A DNA stretch of 64,000 nt from Microcebus murinus (Eukaryota > Chordata > Mammalia > Primates > Cheirogaleidae): NCBI RefSeq assembly GCF_040939455.1, contig NC_134108.1:3935501-3999500 (forward strand), in the 5' to 3' direction. Of this stretch, positions 42,214-53,699 are shown piece by piece. Within the stretch, counting starts at the first letter, position 1, and each line of letters starts with the position of its first letter. Below the pieces are notes generated by a model that made no database searches, had not been told where the DNA came from, and saw only the letters and a list, made by a program, of their open reading frames with translations. A program made the position numbers and the translations under genes.

Positions 42214-44635
42214 GAATGAGCCAGTGTCTTAGCAGGGGTGGACTCCCAGTGATGGATGGGGAAGGAGACCAGCATAATTTGTGTGGAGAGTCACACCTTC
42301 CCACAGGCAGAGCAGGTGTAGAAGTAGGTCCCAAGTGGGTTGACTAGGTGTATTTGAAGCAAATGTGCAGCATTTGGAACAATCTGAGAGATTGTGAGGA
42401 ACTGGCCCAGGATATGTAAAGGTATTTTTGAATGGCAAGAAGTGATTTTTTAAAAGTCGTAACAAACAATTTAAAACATTTTATTTTCAAAGAAAAAAAA
42501 TGTGCTTTCTTTCTTGTGGGGAGACGGTGTTTTGAACTGTGGCTGAGGTGGGCTCCTGGGTTTCCCTGCCTCCCTGGCGGGTCGGATCTCAAAGTGCAGT
42601 CATTTCCTCTCCACCCTCTCGGGGAGCAACCTGCACTTTTATTGATTGTTCTTTCTTAAACCAATTGATTCACTTCCTGAAAAAATGTTTCAAAAGGAAA
42701 CTTAACAACACAAAACTACAAGGGAAGGTATATCTTGCTGTATTGTAATTGGAAGAGAAGCAGAAAATGTGTAAAATTTAAATTCCACTGAGGTGCTACT
42801 CTCAGTAACAGTCTGAGTCTGTGCCCCACTCCATGTTAAACAGAGTGACAGTGTGTGTACCACCGTGATCTTATGGACGCGGGGACAGGGTAGGACATTG
42901 TTCTCTGTGACATAACCAGAGCTCAGTAGATAATTAAGCAGAGCACGACTCACAGTGTGTTCAGTGCCACTTGGTGCGTTGGGTCTGAACCCCTCCAAAA
43001 CCAGCTCAGCATCACCTGTGATTCCTGTGTTACCACTGGTGAAACTAAGGCAGGGAACCCTACATACATTTCCTCAGGAAGGAGAAGACACAGAGGCAGT
43101 GCAGAGAGAGGAACGGAGACGACTACTGGCCTTGCAATGTCAGGCTTGGGGCTGCAGGTAGGAGGTTGAGCAGGGGCACAGGTGAGGGCAAGGCTGCCCA
43201 CAGAGGTTTTGGTCCAAACCGGATCTGCAGGTATAGTTTTGTTTAGCCAGTACAGTTTTCAGACATGCTGAATTTAAGTCTCTCCAGGCTTGGCCTTTCC
43301 AGGTCACTCTGTCCCCTCCACAACCTGTCACCACCTATTCCTACTTTCTCACACATCTTCTTGACCTCTCATAGACAGTTGTTTGTTACCCCCAGCTGGG
43401 TGAACAGGTGTGAAAGGACCTCAGGGGACTCCAAGGGTGCCAGCGTGCCCAAGGACAGGAACATGATTCGCCCAGTCCCCAAACTCAGGTCAAACCCCAG
43501 GAGAAAGGACTGGATGGAGATTGTGCTCCTCCACCAAGTTGAGTCTGTAGTTAAAATAAGAGTAAGTTTAGCTGTGGGAAAATGGAATGCTTTTTTTCCC
43601 ACAGAGTTTGGAGTAGACTTAGTGAGCTGTGAATAGGAAAGTGACCAGTAACCAACTTGCAGAGCAGATGTCAAAGACCCATTTTTAAATATTTGGCTGA
43701 TAGAACTGAAAGACATGGTAGGTCCCATGTCTGGGCTCGCCAGAGGGAGGCCAGGCAGATGTCATCCAGTCACTATGGGCAACACTGTTTGATGCCGTTA
43801 AATATTAATTCTTGAGAGCTGAGTGCTGATGGGAATGCAGGCTGCCGGAGCTGCAGGGTCTGCAAAACTGTATGGGAGTCAGTTTCATGGTGTTTTGTGC
43901 TACTCGGGTACTTTCTACACGCTTGCACATGGCATTTTCTCCAGGACACGCCCAAACACTGCAAAGAGACGGCCGCATACAACTGGGGTCCAGCACCAAC
44001 AAGACAACAGTGCAAAGAGCCAGTTTCCATTTCCCCAAGAGGGAAGTCCACATCACTACCCAGACTCCTCTTGGCCTTGGGGTGTCTTTCCTCTAGGGCT
44101 CCCTGGTTGTCCTTCTCTGTCACATGGCCTCAGGTGGAGCTACTCAGCCTTTAGACATGTCCTAATAACTTTTACCCACAGGGATGACATCCCTGTCACC
44201 ATCACCCTGCTCCCACAAGAGTTCATTGCTCCCAGGTGAGCATGTGAAAGGTAGTGGAGATTTTGGGCTAGGGTCCACCCGCCCTATGCACTGAGAGTTT
44301 ATGAGCCTCAAGGCCCTGACAAATGTAAACATCCTTAAATTGTCACAGCCAAAAGGGACACTCAGTTCAGTCTTCCTGAACACAAAGGCTATCATAAGTA
44401 AAATGCCAATCCATGCAACAGAAGGCAGAAACTGTTTTTATTATAAAGCAATTTCCTAACTTAAAATATCTGAAGGTCCAGTCTCTACTGATGACACCCC
44501 TTACATTTTTAGTATGTTTTCACCTGGCCCCACTTTTGACAAATCATGCCAAAGATTTCTAATCTGTTGAGAATCATGGAAGATTGTTTTTAAAAAGCTC
44601 TATGTTAGGAGGAAACAAAACCAGGTAATAATTTG
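42214..44635. other. Unclassified sequence, moderately GC-rich
   Basis: Several short open frames lie on both strands but none shows a motif, a supported start or a splice context I can defend. No repeat is recognised. This is one of the larger stretches in the window without an assigned transposable element. Confidence 0.4.
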
Positions 44636-44639
44636 GGGA

Positions 44640-44770
44640 TATCTGTTTGCAGACTGGCTGAATGACTTCAGAAAATGCAATTAACTCTCTGGGCCTTGGA
44701 CTCTTCTTTTATCAAACAAAGGAAGAAAATCTGACTATCTCTGAGGATCTCGCTCACTCTCTCATATTAT
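44640..44770 (+). repeat. MIR-type SINE fragment
   Basis: GGCTGAATGACTTCAGAAAATGC, TTAACTCTCTGGGCCTTGGA and CTTTTATCAAACAAAGG follow the MIR core GACCTTGGGCAAGTCACTTAACCTCTCTGGGCCTCAGTTTCCTCATCTGTAAAA (recalled in pieces). Ancient SINE. Confidence 0.65.
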
Positions 44771-46680
44771 ATCATTCCAGTTTTTATAAATTTACACTCA
44801 GGTAGCCCTTGAAAACTGCTATTCTTTTTTAGTTATTTGTTCATTATCTTGTGAAAAGTCTCCTTTGAATGTTCTATTTCAATTGAAGAAGATGAGTTTT
44901 CTATAAAGTAACTACATAATTGCAAAGAAGAAAACGAAAACACCAATGATAATATTAGAAGAAGTGGGAAGAGCATTTTTGGTATCCTATAAGATGTTCC
45001 ATTGATACTGGTAGTTCAAAAGGAATGAAAAAAATCATTAGATGTGCAATGCACAGGCCATTTTTATATTACAGCAGGTAGCTCATCTTTCAATCCATCT
45101 TTTTTTCAATGAGTTGTGGGCACCAGTTGTAAAAACTACAAATGAATTTTGAATGGGGAAGTCTAAGTTAATTAACTAAAGCCTTTGAAATTGTCCAAAA
45201 ACTATTTTTTTCCTGCAATTGTCCCTTGCCAAAAAAACACAGAAAAAAATACATATTTTAGCTATGATAAAGTGTGTGCCACTTAAATTTTCTCATTAGC
45301 CTCTGGCTTTCTTTTGAAGAAGAAATGGGAGGCTGGTCCATTGTTACTCATTTGCAATGAAAAAGAGGCTTCATCTGTTTTAATGATTGGAGTTAAGGTT
45401 TGGTTTACAGTGCATTTGATTAAATTATTGTCAGATATCTTGGCAATACTTTATTTTCATTTAATTTCCCAGGGTAGAATTATTTATGCTCAGTTGTAGA
45501 AACTAGGCCTTTGAAATATTTCTCATAAGTATTTAAATATAGTACAATCAGTATAGTGAGCTGCCCGAAGTTTACATAGCAAAATTAGTTATTTAGATGA
45601 TATAATAATTAAATAATAGAATCCACGTCATTTAAGGACCCTAGTGTCTTCCAACAAAAATTAAACTGTGAATGTTCTCAATATTAAAAAAAAGTTGGCC
45701 CTTTAATTTGTTTCCTTTGTTTAACTAAACAGAAAACATTTAATTCACATAAACAAAGTACAGGTGATCATTAAGAAAATAATACAATTTAAAGGGAAAA
45801 ATAATTCATATTTTTATACAACTTTGATGGTATTTAAAATTATATATCTGTTTTATATTTAAATTTGTTTTATTTGTTTTATTTCAATTAAATTAAAATT
45901 GAGCACAGTTACAAAAGATACATAGTGGAGTTTATGTTAAAGATGATGGACTTAAAACATCTATCTTCTCCCAAACCTCTAAAATAATAATAAAGAGATA
46001 TTTAAAAACCATCAACCTATAAAAACAAAAGAACTGAGTTTTGAAAGCTGGAATGCAAGTTTCAGATTGCAAATAACAGATTCAGGAAGTAAAATCACAA
46101 ACTGGCCTTAGAAAAAGCTGAGAAGTGACATAATTTGCATTGTAAATGAACATTCCCCACTATACATAAAAACACCCAATTTAGTAGGCTCAAGTGCTTT
46201 GCAAATTAGGAGTGAATTTGCGGGGATAAAATTTGGATTTGTCAAAAATGCATTTAAGGAGTCTTCAAAACAACCATTCCCAAATCTGATGCAACCAAGA
46301 AACTATCCTGCCCACATATTGGAGATGGTAAAACCAAGAGTCCTTGGTGTGGTTGAAGATGGGGTGCCACCCTGCCACTAGGTGACAATTTTAAATACTG
46401 ACAACAATCCCTGCTGTCTTCTGACTCTTAGATCCCAGAGTGTTAAAACCAACTTTCCAGGCATCCCAGTGAAATACTCTTCTTAAGGAGTATGACCAGC
46501 CCATGAAGAAAGTCCTGGGGAATCAAGTTTTGGTATAGCAGGGTAAGGAGCTATAGTGAGCCACTCCCAAGTGAAACTGGTAAAAACCATAAAACATATA
46601 TGCACACACACACATAACCATTCAAAGCCTCCAGAAATGGTCCTAAGGACAAATATCTATTTGTGAATATCGATGAGGAT
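44771..46680. other. Unclassified AT-rich sequence
   Basis: No gene recognised. The part from about 45930 (CCAAACCTCTAAAATAATAATAAAG onward) may be the decayed 5' region of the old L1/HAL1-type copy that follows; this is uncertain. Confidence 0.35.
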
Positions 46681-46689
46681 TTCACTAAA

Positions 46690-47465
46690 AAAGGTAAGAG
46701 TCTACAGTATTTGCACCAAGATAGATCCATTAATGACAGGATCAGCTTTATAAGAAATACTAAAGGAAGTTGTTCAGGATGAAAGCAAATGATCCCAATT
46801 GGTAATTCAAATACACATGAAGAACACAAAGAACACCAGTAAAATTAATTTTGTAATTATAAAGAATAGTGGAAAGGCATATATTTTCTCCTTTCTTTTC
46901 CTAACTAATTTAAAAAGCATTCGGACAAAAATAATATGTACATAATGTAATTTTGGTCCTACCACATACAGAAATGTAATAGATATGTAATATATGTGTT
47001 GATAATGACACTGAGGAGGAGGATGGGAACAGAGCTGCATGGGGCTGTGGAAATGTCTATAGAGGGTCAAGTAATATTATAACAATGCAATGTTGGAGTT
47101 GCCACATTAATAGATATAATATATATACATCAACAATACCACAAAAAGGGACAAAAGGGAATGAAGCTATATGGAAATAATATTTTTATATATCATTGAA
47201 ATTAATATGGCATAAATCTGAGGCTAATTCTATTAAGTAGAGATGTATATGGTAAACTTTAGATCAATTACTAGAAAAGTGACTCAACAATGTTAAGATT
47301 ATAATATTCACCAAACTTATCTACCTACTAAATGCAATCTCCATCAAAATCCTGGGTGAAATATTTATAGACGTTGACAAACTGATTCTACAATTATATG
47401 AAGTTGCAAGGAACCCAGAATAGGTAAGAAGGTCTTGAAAGAGAAAAATAAAGTTGGAGAAACTG
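46690..47465 (+). repeat. Old L1M/HAL1-type fragments
   Basis: 46720-46840 shows the ORF1 end of an ancient L1 (AGAAATACTAAAGGAAGTTG, TTCAGGATGAAAGCAAATGA, AATACACATGAAGAACACA) and inter-ORF-like sequence to about 47300. From 47308 a piece of ORF2 after the RT core is visible (AAATGCAATCTCCATCAAAA, GACAAACTGATTCTACAATTA, GGAACCCAGAATAGGTAAGA). Internal deletion separates the two. No frame survives. Confidence 0.65.
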
Positions 47466-47469
47466 CCCT

Positions 47470-47590
47470 GAGTTCCATGGCTACAAGGAAATGAATTCTG
47501 CCAGCACCCACATGACCTTGGGAGAGGACCCTGAGCCTCAGAGAAGACCCTAGCCCTAGTAGAACCTTGATTTTGAGCTGCATGTTTAGG
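47470..47590 (+). mobile_element. MLT1-type LTR fragment
   Basis: GGAAATGAATTCTGCCAGCA, GACCTTGGGAGAGGACCCTG and GAACCTTGATTTTGAGCTGC match the central part of a MaLR LTR. Truncated at both ends. Confidence 0.55.
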
Positions 47591-47689
47591 AGATCACATC
47601 CTCATGGAAGCTATTTTCCCCCCTCCATTGACCTCAATAGGCTCTCACCAAAAGATTTCCAGAGACCAAAACCACTTCCTTTATGGTGC

Positions 47690-49560
47690 AGGGTTTGAGG
47701 AGCAGAGTTGCAGCCAGTACAGGCATGAAATTCTGCCCAGACCCTTTGCCCATTTTTTCTACTAAAAAAAAAATAATTGGCCCCAATATGTAGGAGAAAG
47801 AGCAATAAAACCATTGCCCTTAATATTGGTAAAACAAATTGCAGTTGGGGGTAGGGAGCAGAAAACAATCTTTTTACTATTTTCCCAGTAAATAATACTT
47901 CACCTGGGAATATTATATTTAAATTTATCAAAATAAAACACAAAGAGAAAATTCTAAAGCTAACAACAACAAAGACACATTACATAAAGAGGAACAAACA
48001 AATGATAGCATACTCTTTACAAGAAATCACACAAGCCAGAAAGTAATGGATTGAAAACTTTAAAGTGGTAAAAGACAAAAAAAGTCAACACATAATTCTG
48101 TACCCAGCAAAAATGTCCTTCAAAAATAAAGGAAAATTCAGGCTTTCTTATAAAGCAAAAATTGAGACAGTTAATTTCCACTGGATCTATCTAAAATATT
48201 AAAAGGATTTTTTTCAAGCAAGACCATAATACCAGACTAAACCTTGGATTTTGGCAATATAATAAAAAGTGATGAGAAATATAATAGAGGTCAAATGAAA
48301 TTACTTTTGTTATTTTTATATTTTTCTTATAATTTTTTCTATTAAATTGCTCTTAAGGTACTTAACTATCCAAACTAAACATAGTTACTATGCATTGTGT
48401 GTTTAAAGCAGATTTAGAAGTAAATTATAAGGCAATAATACTATCACACGAACAATGGGAGAGAATTATAGAATTAGGTAAGGTCCACTATGAAGCGATA
48501 TAATATGATTTGAAAGTAAATTTTGATTAATTAAAAATATATATTGTAAACCCTAAGGAAACCACTAAATATATTTTACAAAATGGTACAAATATATCAA
48601 TAACCATATATGAATAACTTAATCATACCAACCAAGAGATTGTCAGATTGGATAAAAAAGCAATACCAGTATATCTAAAGGAAATTTACTTTGAATATAA
48701 AATACCTAGGTTAAAATTTAAAGGATGGGGAAAGACATGCCATGCAAATACTAACCAAATAAAGGTGGGATACTTTTAACTAGACATCTTAATAAGAAAT
48801 ATTAACAGGGGGAAAAAGAGTACCATTACACAATAAAAACTTCTCTAAAGTTTATTATATTCCTAAATGTATGTGCACCTAAAAACATAATTTTACAATT
48901 CATGAAGCAAACTTATAGAAGAAAAAAGCAAGCCCTCAATTATAGTTAGAAGCTTTAATAATTACCTCTCAGTCATTGATAAAACAAATAAAATATCAGC
49001 AAATATTATGGAAGACCAAAAGAGACTGCCAACCAAAATGACCAAATGACATTTATAGAACCCTCTATTCAAAAACTGTGGAATATACATAGTTTCTAAG
49101 GGCACCTGGAACATTCACAAAGACACCCTACATGCAGGAACATAAAACAAGCTTAGCAATCTAAAAGTATGGAAACAATGTAAAGTATGTTCTTGGATAA
49201 TTACAGAATTAAACTAGAAATCAATAACAAGAAGATGTCTGGTAAATCCCTAAATAAAACATACACACTTTTAAGTAAACCGTAAATCAAAGAGAAAGTA
49301 CATAACACATTAAATTTTATAGGTAGCTAAAAGTCCTTACAGAGAAATTAATAGCATTAATTGCTTACATTAAAAACAAATAAAGTCTCCAATAAGTAAT
49401 CTGTGCTCATACTATATACTAGAAACAAAAAGGTAAATCAAATCCAAAGTAGGTGGAAGAAAGGAAATAATAAAAGTAACTGGAAATTAATAAAATAAAA
49501 ATGTAAAAAATAATAAAACAAATTATTGGTTTTATAAAACTTCATAATATTCTATGCTAC
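47690..49560 (+). repeat. Old L1M/HAL1-type copy: ORF1 C-terminus to ORF2 endonuclease
   Basis: ACAAGCCAGAAAGTAATGGA, TTCTGTACCCAGCAAAAATG and GGCTTTCTTATAAAGC (47990-48170) are the ORF1 C-terminal region. From about 48620 the ORF2 endonuclease follows: GAGATTGTCAGATTGGAT, AAAGACATGCCATGCAAATA, CTAAATGTATGTGCACCTAA, CAATTATAGTTAGAAGCTTTAATAATT in pieces, and GAACATTCACAAAGACACC. Everything is frame-broken. 49561-50180 is AT-rich and unassigned. Confidence 0.7.
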
Positions 49561-50184
49561 ATTTTCTTCTTAAACAGGCTTATAAACATATGAGTAAGAT
49601 AATGGAAAGAATTTAAACATCACAGAAGTTTTTTAAAAAGTTGAAAAATAACCCTAAAACTTCTAGTAATGTTCTTTGATTTTCATGTATTATTTAAAAG
49701 TACCAGTGAATGTATTTATAAATTATGTTTTTAATGGTATACAAATGAAACTAAATGAAAAAGACAGGAATTAAAAAATTGTGTCTTTACAAATAACCTT
49801 TAGCCAACATCAGTTTAGGCATGAATACACAAAAAGTGTCAGAATGACAAGATGCCATTTTTTTGAAGGTCTTCATTGCCTTTTCAAAATCAGGACAAAA
49901 CAAAATTGCTCCAGGAAATTCCAGATCCCACTGCCTATTATCATCAAGAAATTTCAAACCCAATGGTAAATATATTTCAAAAATTTGTTAATTATTATAA
50001 ATTCCATCATGAAATTTCATGCATATTTGTATATCATGTGAGAGAATGGCTACATTGCCTTTCAATCTAACAACATCAGTTCACTCCATTTCTCCCTTTT
50101 AAAGTTACAAAGAAAATTGTATTTTTCATTTCAGTTTCCAAATATTAATTTATAATATAGAAAGGTCACTGATATTTTTAAAAA

Positions 50185-50325
50185 ATCTTTCAAGACCAGG
50201 TCTCACTATGTTGCCCAGGCTGGTCTCAAACTCCTGGGCTCAAATGATGCTCCTGCCTCAGCCTTCCAAGTAGGTGGAGGTAGGCATATGTCACCATGAA
50301 CAGCTAATTGATTTTTGTGTGCTCT
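50185..50325 (-). mobile_element. Alu-like monomer (FLAM/FRAM type), antisense
   Basis: GGTCTCACTATGTTGCCCAG, GCTGGTCTCAAACTCCTGGG and TCCTGCCTCAGCCTTCCAAG are the complement of a 7SL-derived left-type monomer. Only one arm, about 140 bp, with higher divergence than the dimeric Alus here, as expected for a fossil monomer that predates them. Confidence 0.85.
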
Positions 50326-51149
50326 TTCCAAAGGAGCATTTCTACCCCATTTTTAACATACAGTACTAGCAGTGAAAATCATGCCTCTGACTTTTTCAAA
50401 ATCAAAGGAGGCTTAGATAGCACATAATAGTCTCTATATTGACTTTGAGCTTTGTTTTCATTAGAAACTGTGGCATTCATCTAAAATAATTTATACATAC
50501 TACAGAGTACCAGGATGTAATTCAATACAATTAGAAGGTATATAGTACTAATGTGAATGGGTAATTGAAAGTTGAAATTTAGGCAAAAAGAAAGAAGTAA
50601 GAACATTGAAAAGCTTAGAGAACAGATTTAAAAATCCATAACCCCAAGTATGCAGTGAACAAAGCCTAAGAAAGTTTGAAAAAGTTGATAATACTCAACT
50701 CAAAAGAAATTTAACTTAAGGTGTATCTGACAGAACAATTCTTATGCCATATTTATTTTGAAGAGACTAAAAAGGTAGAATTGTGTCAAAGCCATCACTT
50801 TTAATATAAGTCAGTTTCTCAGAGTAGTTGCCAGTTAGGCATTACTGTACTTACACACTATAAAAGTGATATTGCATGGTTTCACTTTCACTTAGGATGT
50901 AGAAAACTGCAGTAGAATGCTGCTCATACCCTTTCAACCAGTCACAGCCAGATAAACGATAAAATTATAACATTTTTAGCCCACCAGAGAGCTAAAGTGA
51001 TGGCAAAGCAATCAGGTGAATGAAATTCCAATATGGGACCAGCCTCTCAGAGGGCACAGGGACTCATCAGCTGTTTCATCTTGTGGAGCCTGAGAGGAAG
51101 TGGTAGCAACCATAGTATCAAGCACAACAAACCAGACACAAACCAGAAG
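50326..51149. other. Unclassified AT-rich sequence
   Basis: No gene or named repeat seen. Confidence 0.4.
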
Positions 51150-51720
51150 ATGTTTGCAACGCTTGAAATAGGCAATGGTTACCACCCAAAATAGGTGAAG
51201 AATTTTAAAAACAGGTTGTTCATAGTGGTATTGATTGTAATAACAAGGTCTGGAAACTATTCAAACTGTGTTCTAATTGTACATTCAGATAGTATATCAC
51301 GTTGAAAATCGATGTGCTAGTGCCTCACTACATTGTCTTAATAAGAATGAGTCTCACAATACTAGTAATGATGGAAAAATCAAGGTTCCAAAGAATACAT
51401 ACAGTTTACATACAATTGAAACATCAAAAATAATGCTAAATATTCCTCATGGAAACCTACATATATAGTAAGTATAGAAAGAAATATATGGCAATAATGA
51501 GGTCTAAATTTAGGGTACTAGTTAATACAAAATAAGCAGAAATACTCAATTCTGGAAAAGTATATTCATGTTTTCACTTGTATTAGTCATGTTTTATTGC
51601 TTAATACGGTAATGACTATACTAATTCTATTGTGTTTTGGGTACATTATAGATATTTTAAGCATGTGATAATAAATTATAAACACAAAACTCAATTATGT
51701 ACTCACAGCTTATACCTTTT
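51150..51720 (+). repeat. 3' end of an ancient L1M
   Basis: TTCATAGTGGTATTGATTGTAATAACAAG, GGTCTGGAAACTATTCAAAC, CAGATAGTATATCACGTTG and the terminal GTTTTGGGTACATTATAGAT follow the last ORF2/3' UTR layout of old L1 (GGAAACAACCTAAATG..., ATGGAATACTATGCAGC...). Highly diverged. Confidence 0.45.
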
Positions 51721-53695
51721 TAAAAGAAATTGTGTCAAAGGAAAAGCAAACTATTAGCATCTAGAAGAATGGACATTTCTAGTAATATGGAGATATAAAC
51801 TATGAGCTTGGTTAATGTGGTAATTGCCTTTCTTGTCAGAAGTTTCTTATTTAATCAGTAAGATAGTTAAATATTCACATTTGCTATTTTGACTTCATAA
51901 TCATAAAATCACCAAATAGAAATTTAGACTGTTATATTTTTATTATGCAAAATTGGGTAAATATTTTAAAAATGAGCTACAAAGCAATTAAATTTTAAGA
52001 AAACAGAAAAGTCAAAGGCTATTTCTCCTTAGTTCACAACATCAGTTCCTGGACCCCTCAGAATCCATCCATTTTGATTATAATTGTCATCTTAAAATTG
52101 TTTTCAATATTTCAAAAAGCCAAGAGGAGAATGCAAATTTATCAGCATTAAGGTTGCATAGACTGATTAAAATTTCTTATTTCTTTTTTTGTCTATAACT
52201 GTATCAATTCAGTGAGAGTAACTCATGATGTTCATGCTAATTAGCAACTTTAATTAGAAATTATAAATGTCTCTTTGACAATGAACAATTATTTCATAAA
52301 TGTAGTCTATTTAGTAATCAGCATATTTCATGCCATAAGGTCCAGAAGAGAATAGTAATTAAAAATTTGTTTGGTGATATCAGTTTTGAGAATCACTAAA
52401 CCATCAATCTTCATATACAACTCCATTCTTAATTCAGTAACTATCAAAACAATGAGAAAAATATTAGTAGCTTCCAGCAAGATCGACTTATTTCAAAATT
52501 TTTCTGCCTTTCACAAGGAAACCATGTAAGATAATGAGAAAACAAAACAAACAAACAAACAAAAAACAAGTGTGAACCACAAAATAAATGCATGTATAGT
52601 TAAATCAAGAAACAGAGAACAGGAAAAACAAACATACAAACTGTATGAAAATGCTATCAAAAGCAATTAAGAAGTCATAAGCAAAAAGCCATGCTATTGA
52701 GTCAGAGAAGAATTAGAAGAAGAAAAAGGGTCTACTAGTGGAAGATGTTGGAAGTTTCCAGAAAATGTACAGTCTTAAGATAGGTCCACTTTATTTAGAA
52801 CTGCTGAGTTGAGCTGAGAATGAATAAAGGGCAAATGCTCAGGGAACACAAGAGGAAAAGTAACATTATAACAATGTTCAGAGCCCCACAGGTGACAGAT
52901 CTCAAAAAGTGAACAAAAACACCACTTCAGAAGCAAATGGATCACTTTGGAAGACAGGGGCTACTCTGCTTGGTGAACGTGGCCAGTGAAAGAATGAATA
53001 CAGAGGGGTGATGGTAGAACACCTCTGAAATTTGTACAAGTCGAGAGATAAAGTAGGCAATGATACACAAAAGTTCCACATTTTTAAAAGCAATAGTTTG
53101 TCTTTAGAGCAAGTGAGGAAAGAATTACAAGTAATTCAAGAATTATAAGTAATTCAAGAATTACTTGAATTACAAAATCAACAATATCAAATTGCTTTAT
53201 CTCCTATTTGAATTCCTACTAATAAATATTGAGATATTATTTACTCTAAAATATTTACAATGGGCTAATTACTGCATCCATACAAAGATATTATAAGAAA
53301 ACATGGAGAAAGAAAGCAGTGAAACGTTGCTATAGATGAGGAGTCAGAAAACTTTCCTATAAAGAACTGGAGAGTAAAATTTAAATAGAAATAAAAAAAG
53401 AGATAATAAGGATTAGTGAGAAAATAGCCATGGAAGAAATGCAAGCCATAGAGGAAACCAAAATAATGAAACAACAGATGTTTACAAATATGAATAAGGC
53501 ACATCAATATATCAGAAAAAGATCACAAATGTACCATAAAAATATACTATAGTATACTATTGATATATACTATTTATGTATTGTACACTATATATACATA
53601 TGTTTTATATAGTATACTATATTATATAGCAGTATACTATAATAGCATATACTCCCACACTAACCAAAAGAAAAAGCTATGTACAGATTCATAAC
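51721..53695. other. Unclassified AT-rich sequence with simple repeats and palindromes
   Basis: Contains an (AAAC)n tract at 52538-52566, a direct/inverted repeat cluster at 53131-53173 and a palindromic TA-rich tract at 53545-53650 (repeats of AGTATACTAT). No gene. Confidence 0.5.
53149..53173. repeat. Inverted repeat (10-bp arms)
   Basis: GTAATTCAAG-AATTA-CTTGAATTAC is a perfect stem of 10 bp with a 5-base loop. A further direct copy of GTAATTCAAG lies at 53131-53140. Confidence 0.9.
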
Positions 53696-53699
53696 TTTT

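Noticed and set aside
42539..44239. Cluster of short frames on both strands as a small gene
   Set aside because: No conserved motif, plausible start, or splice pattern; composition alone explains them.
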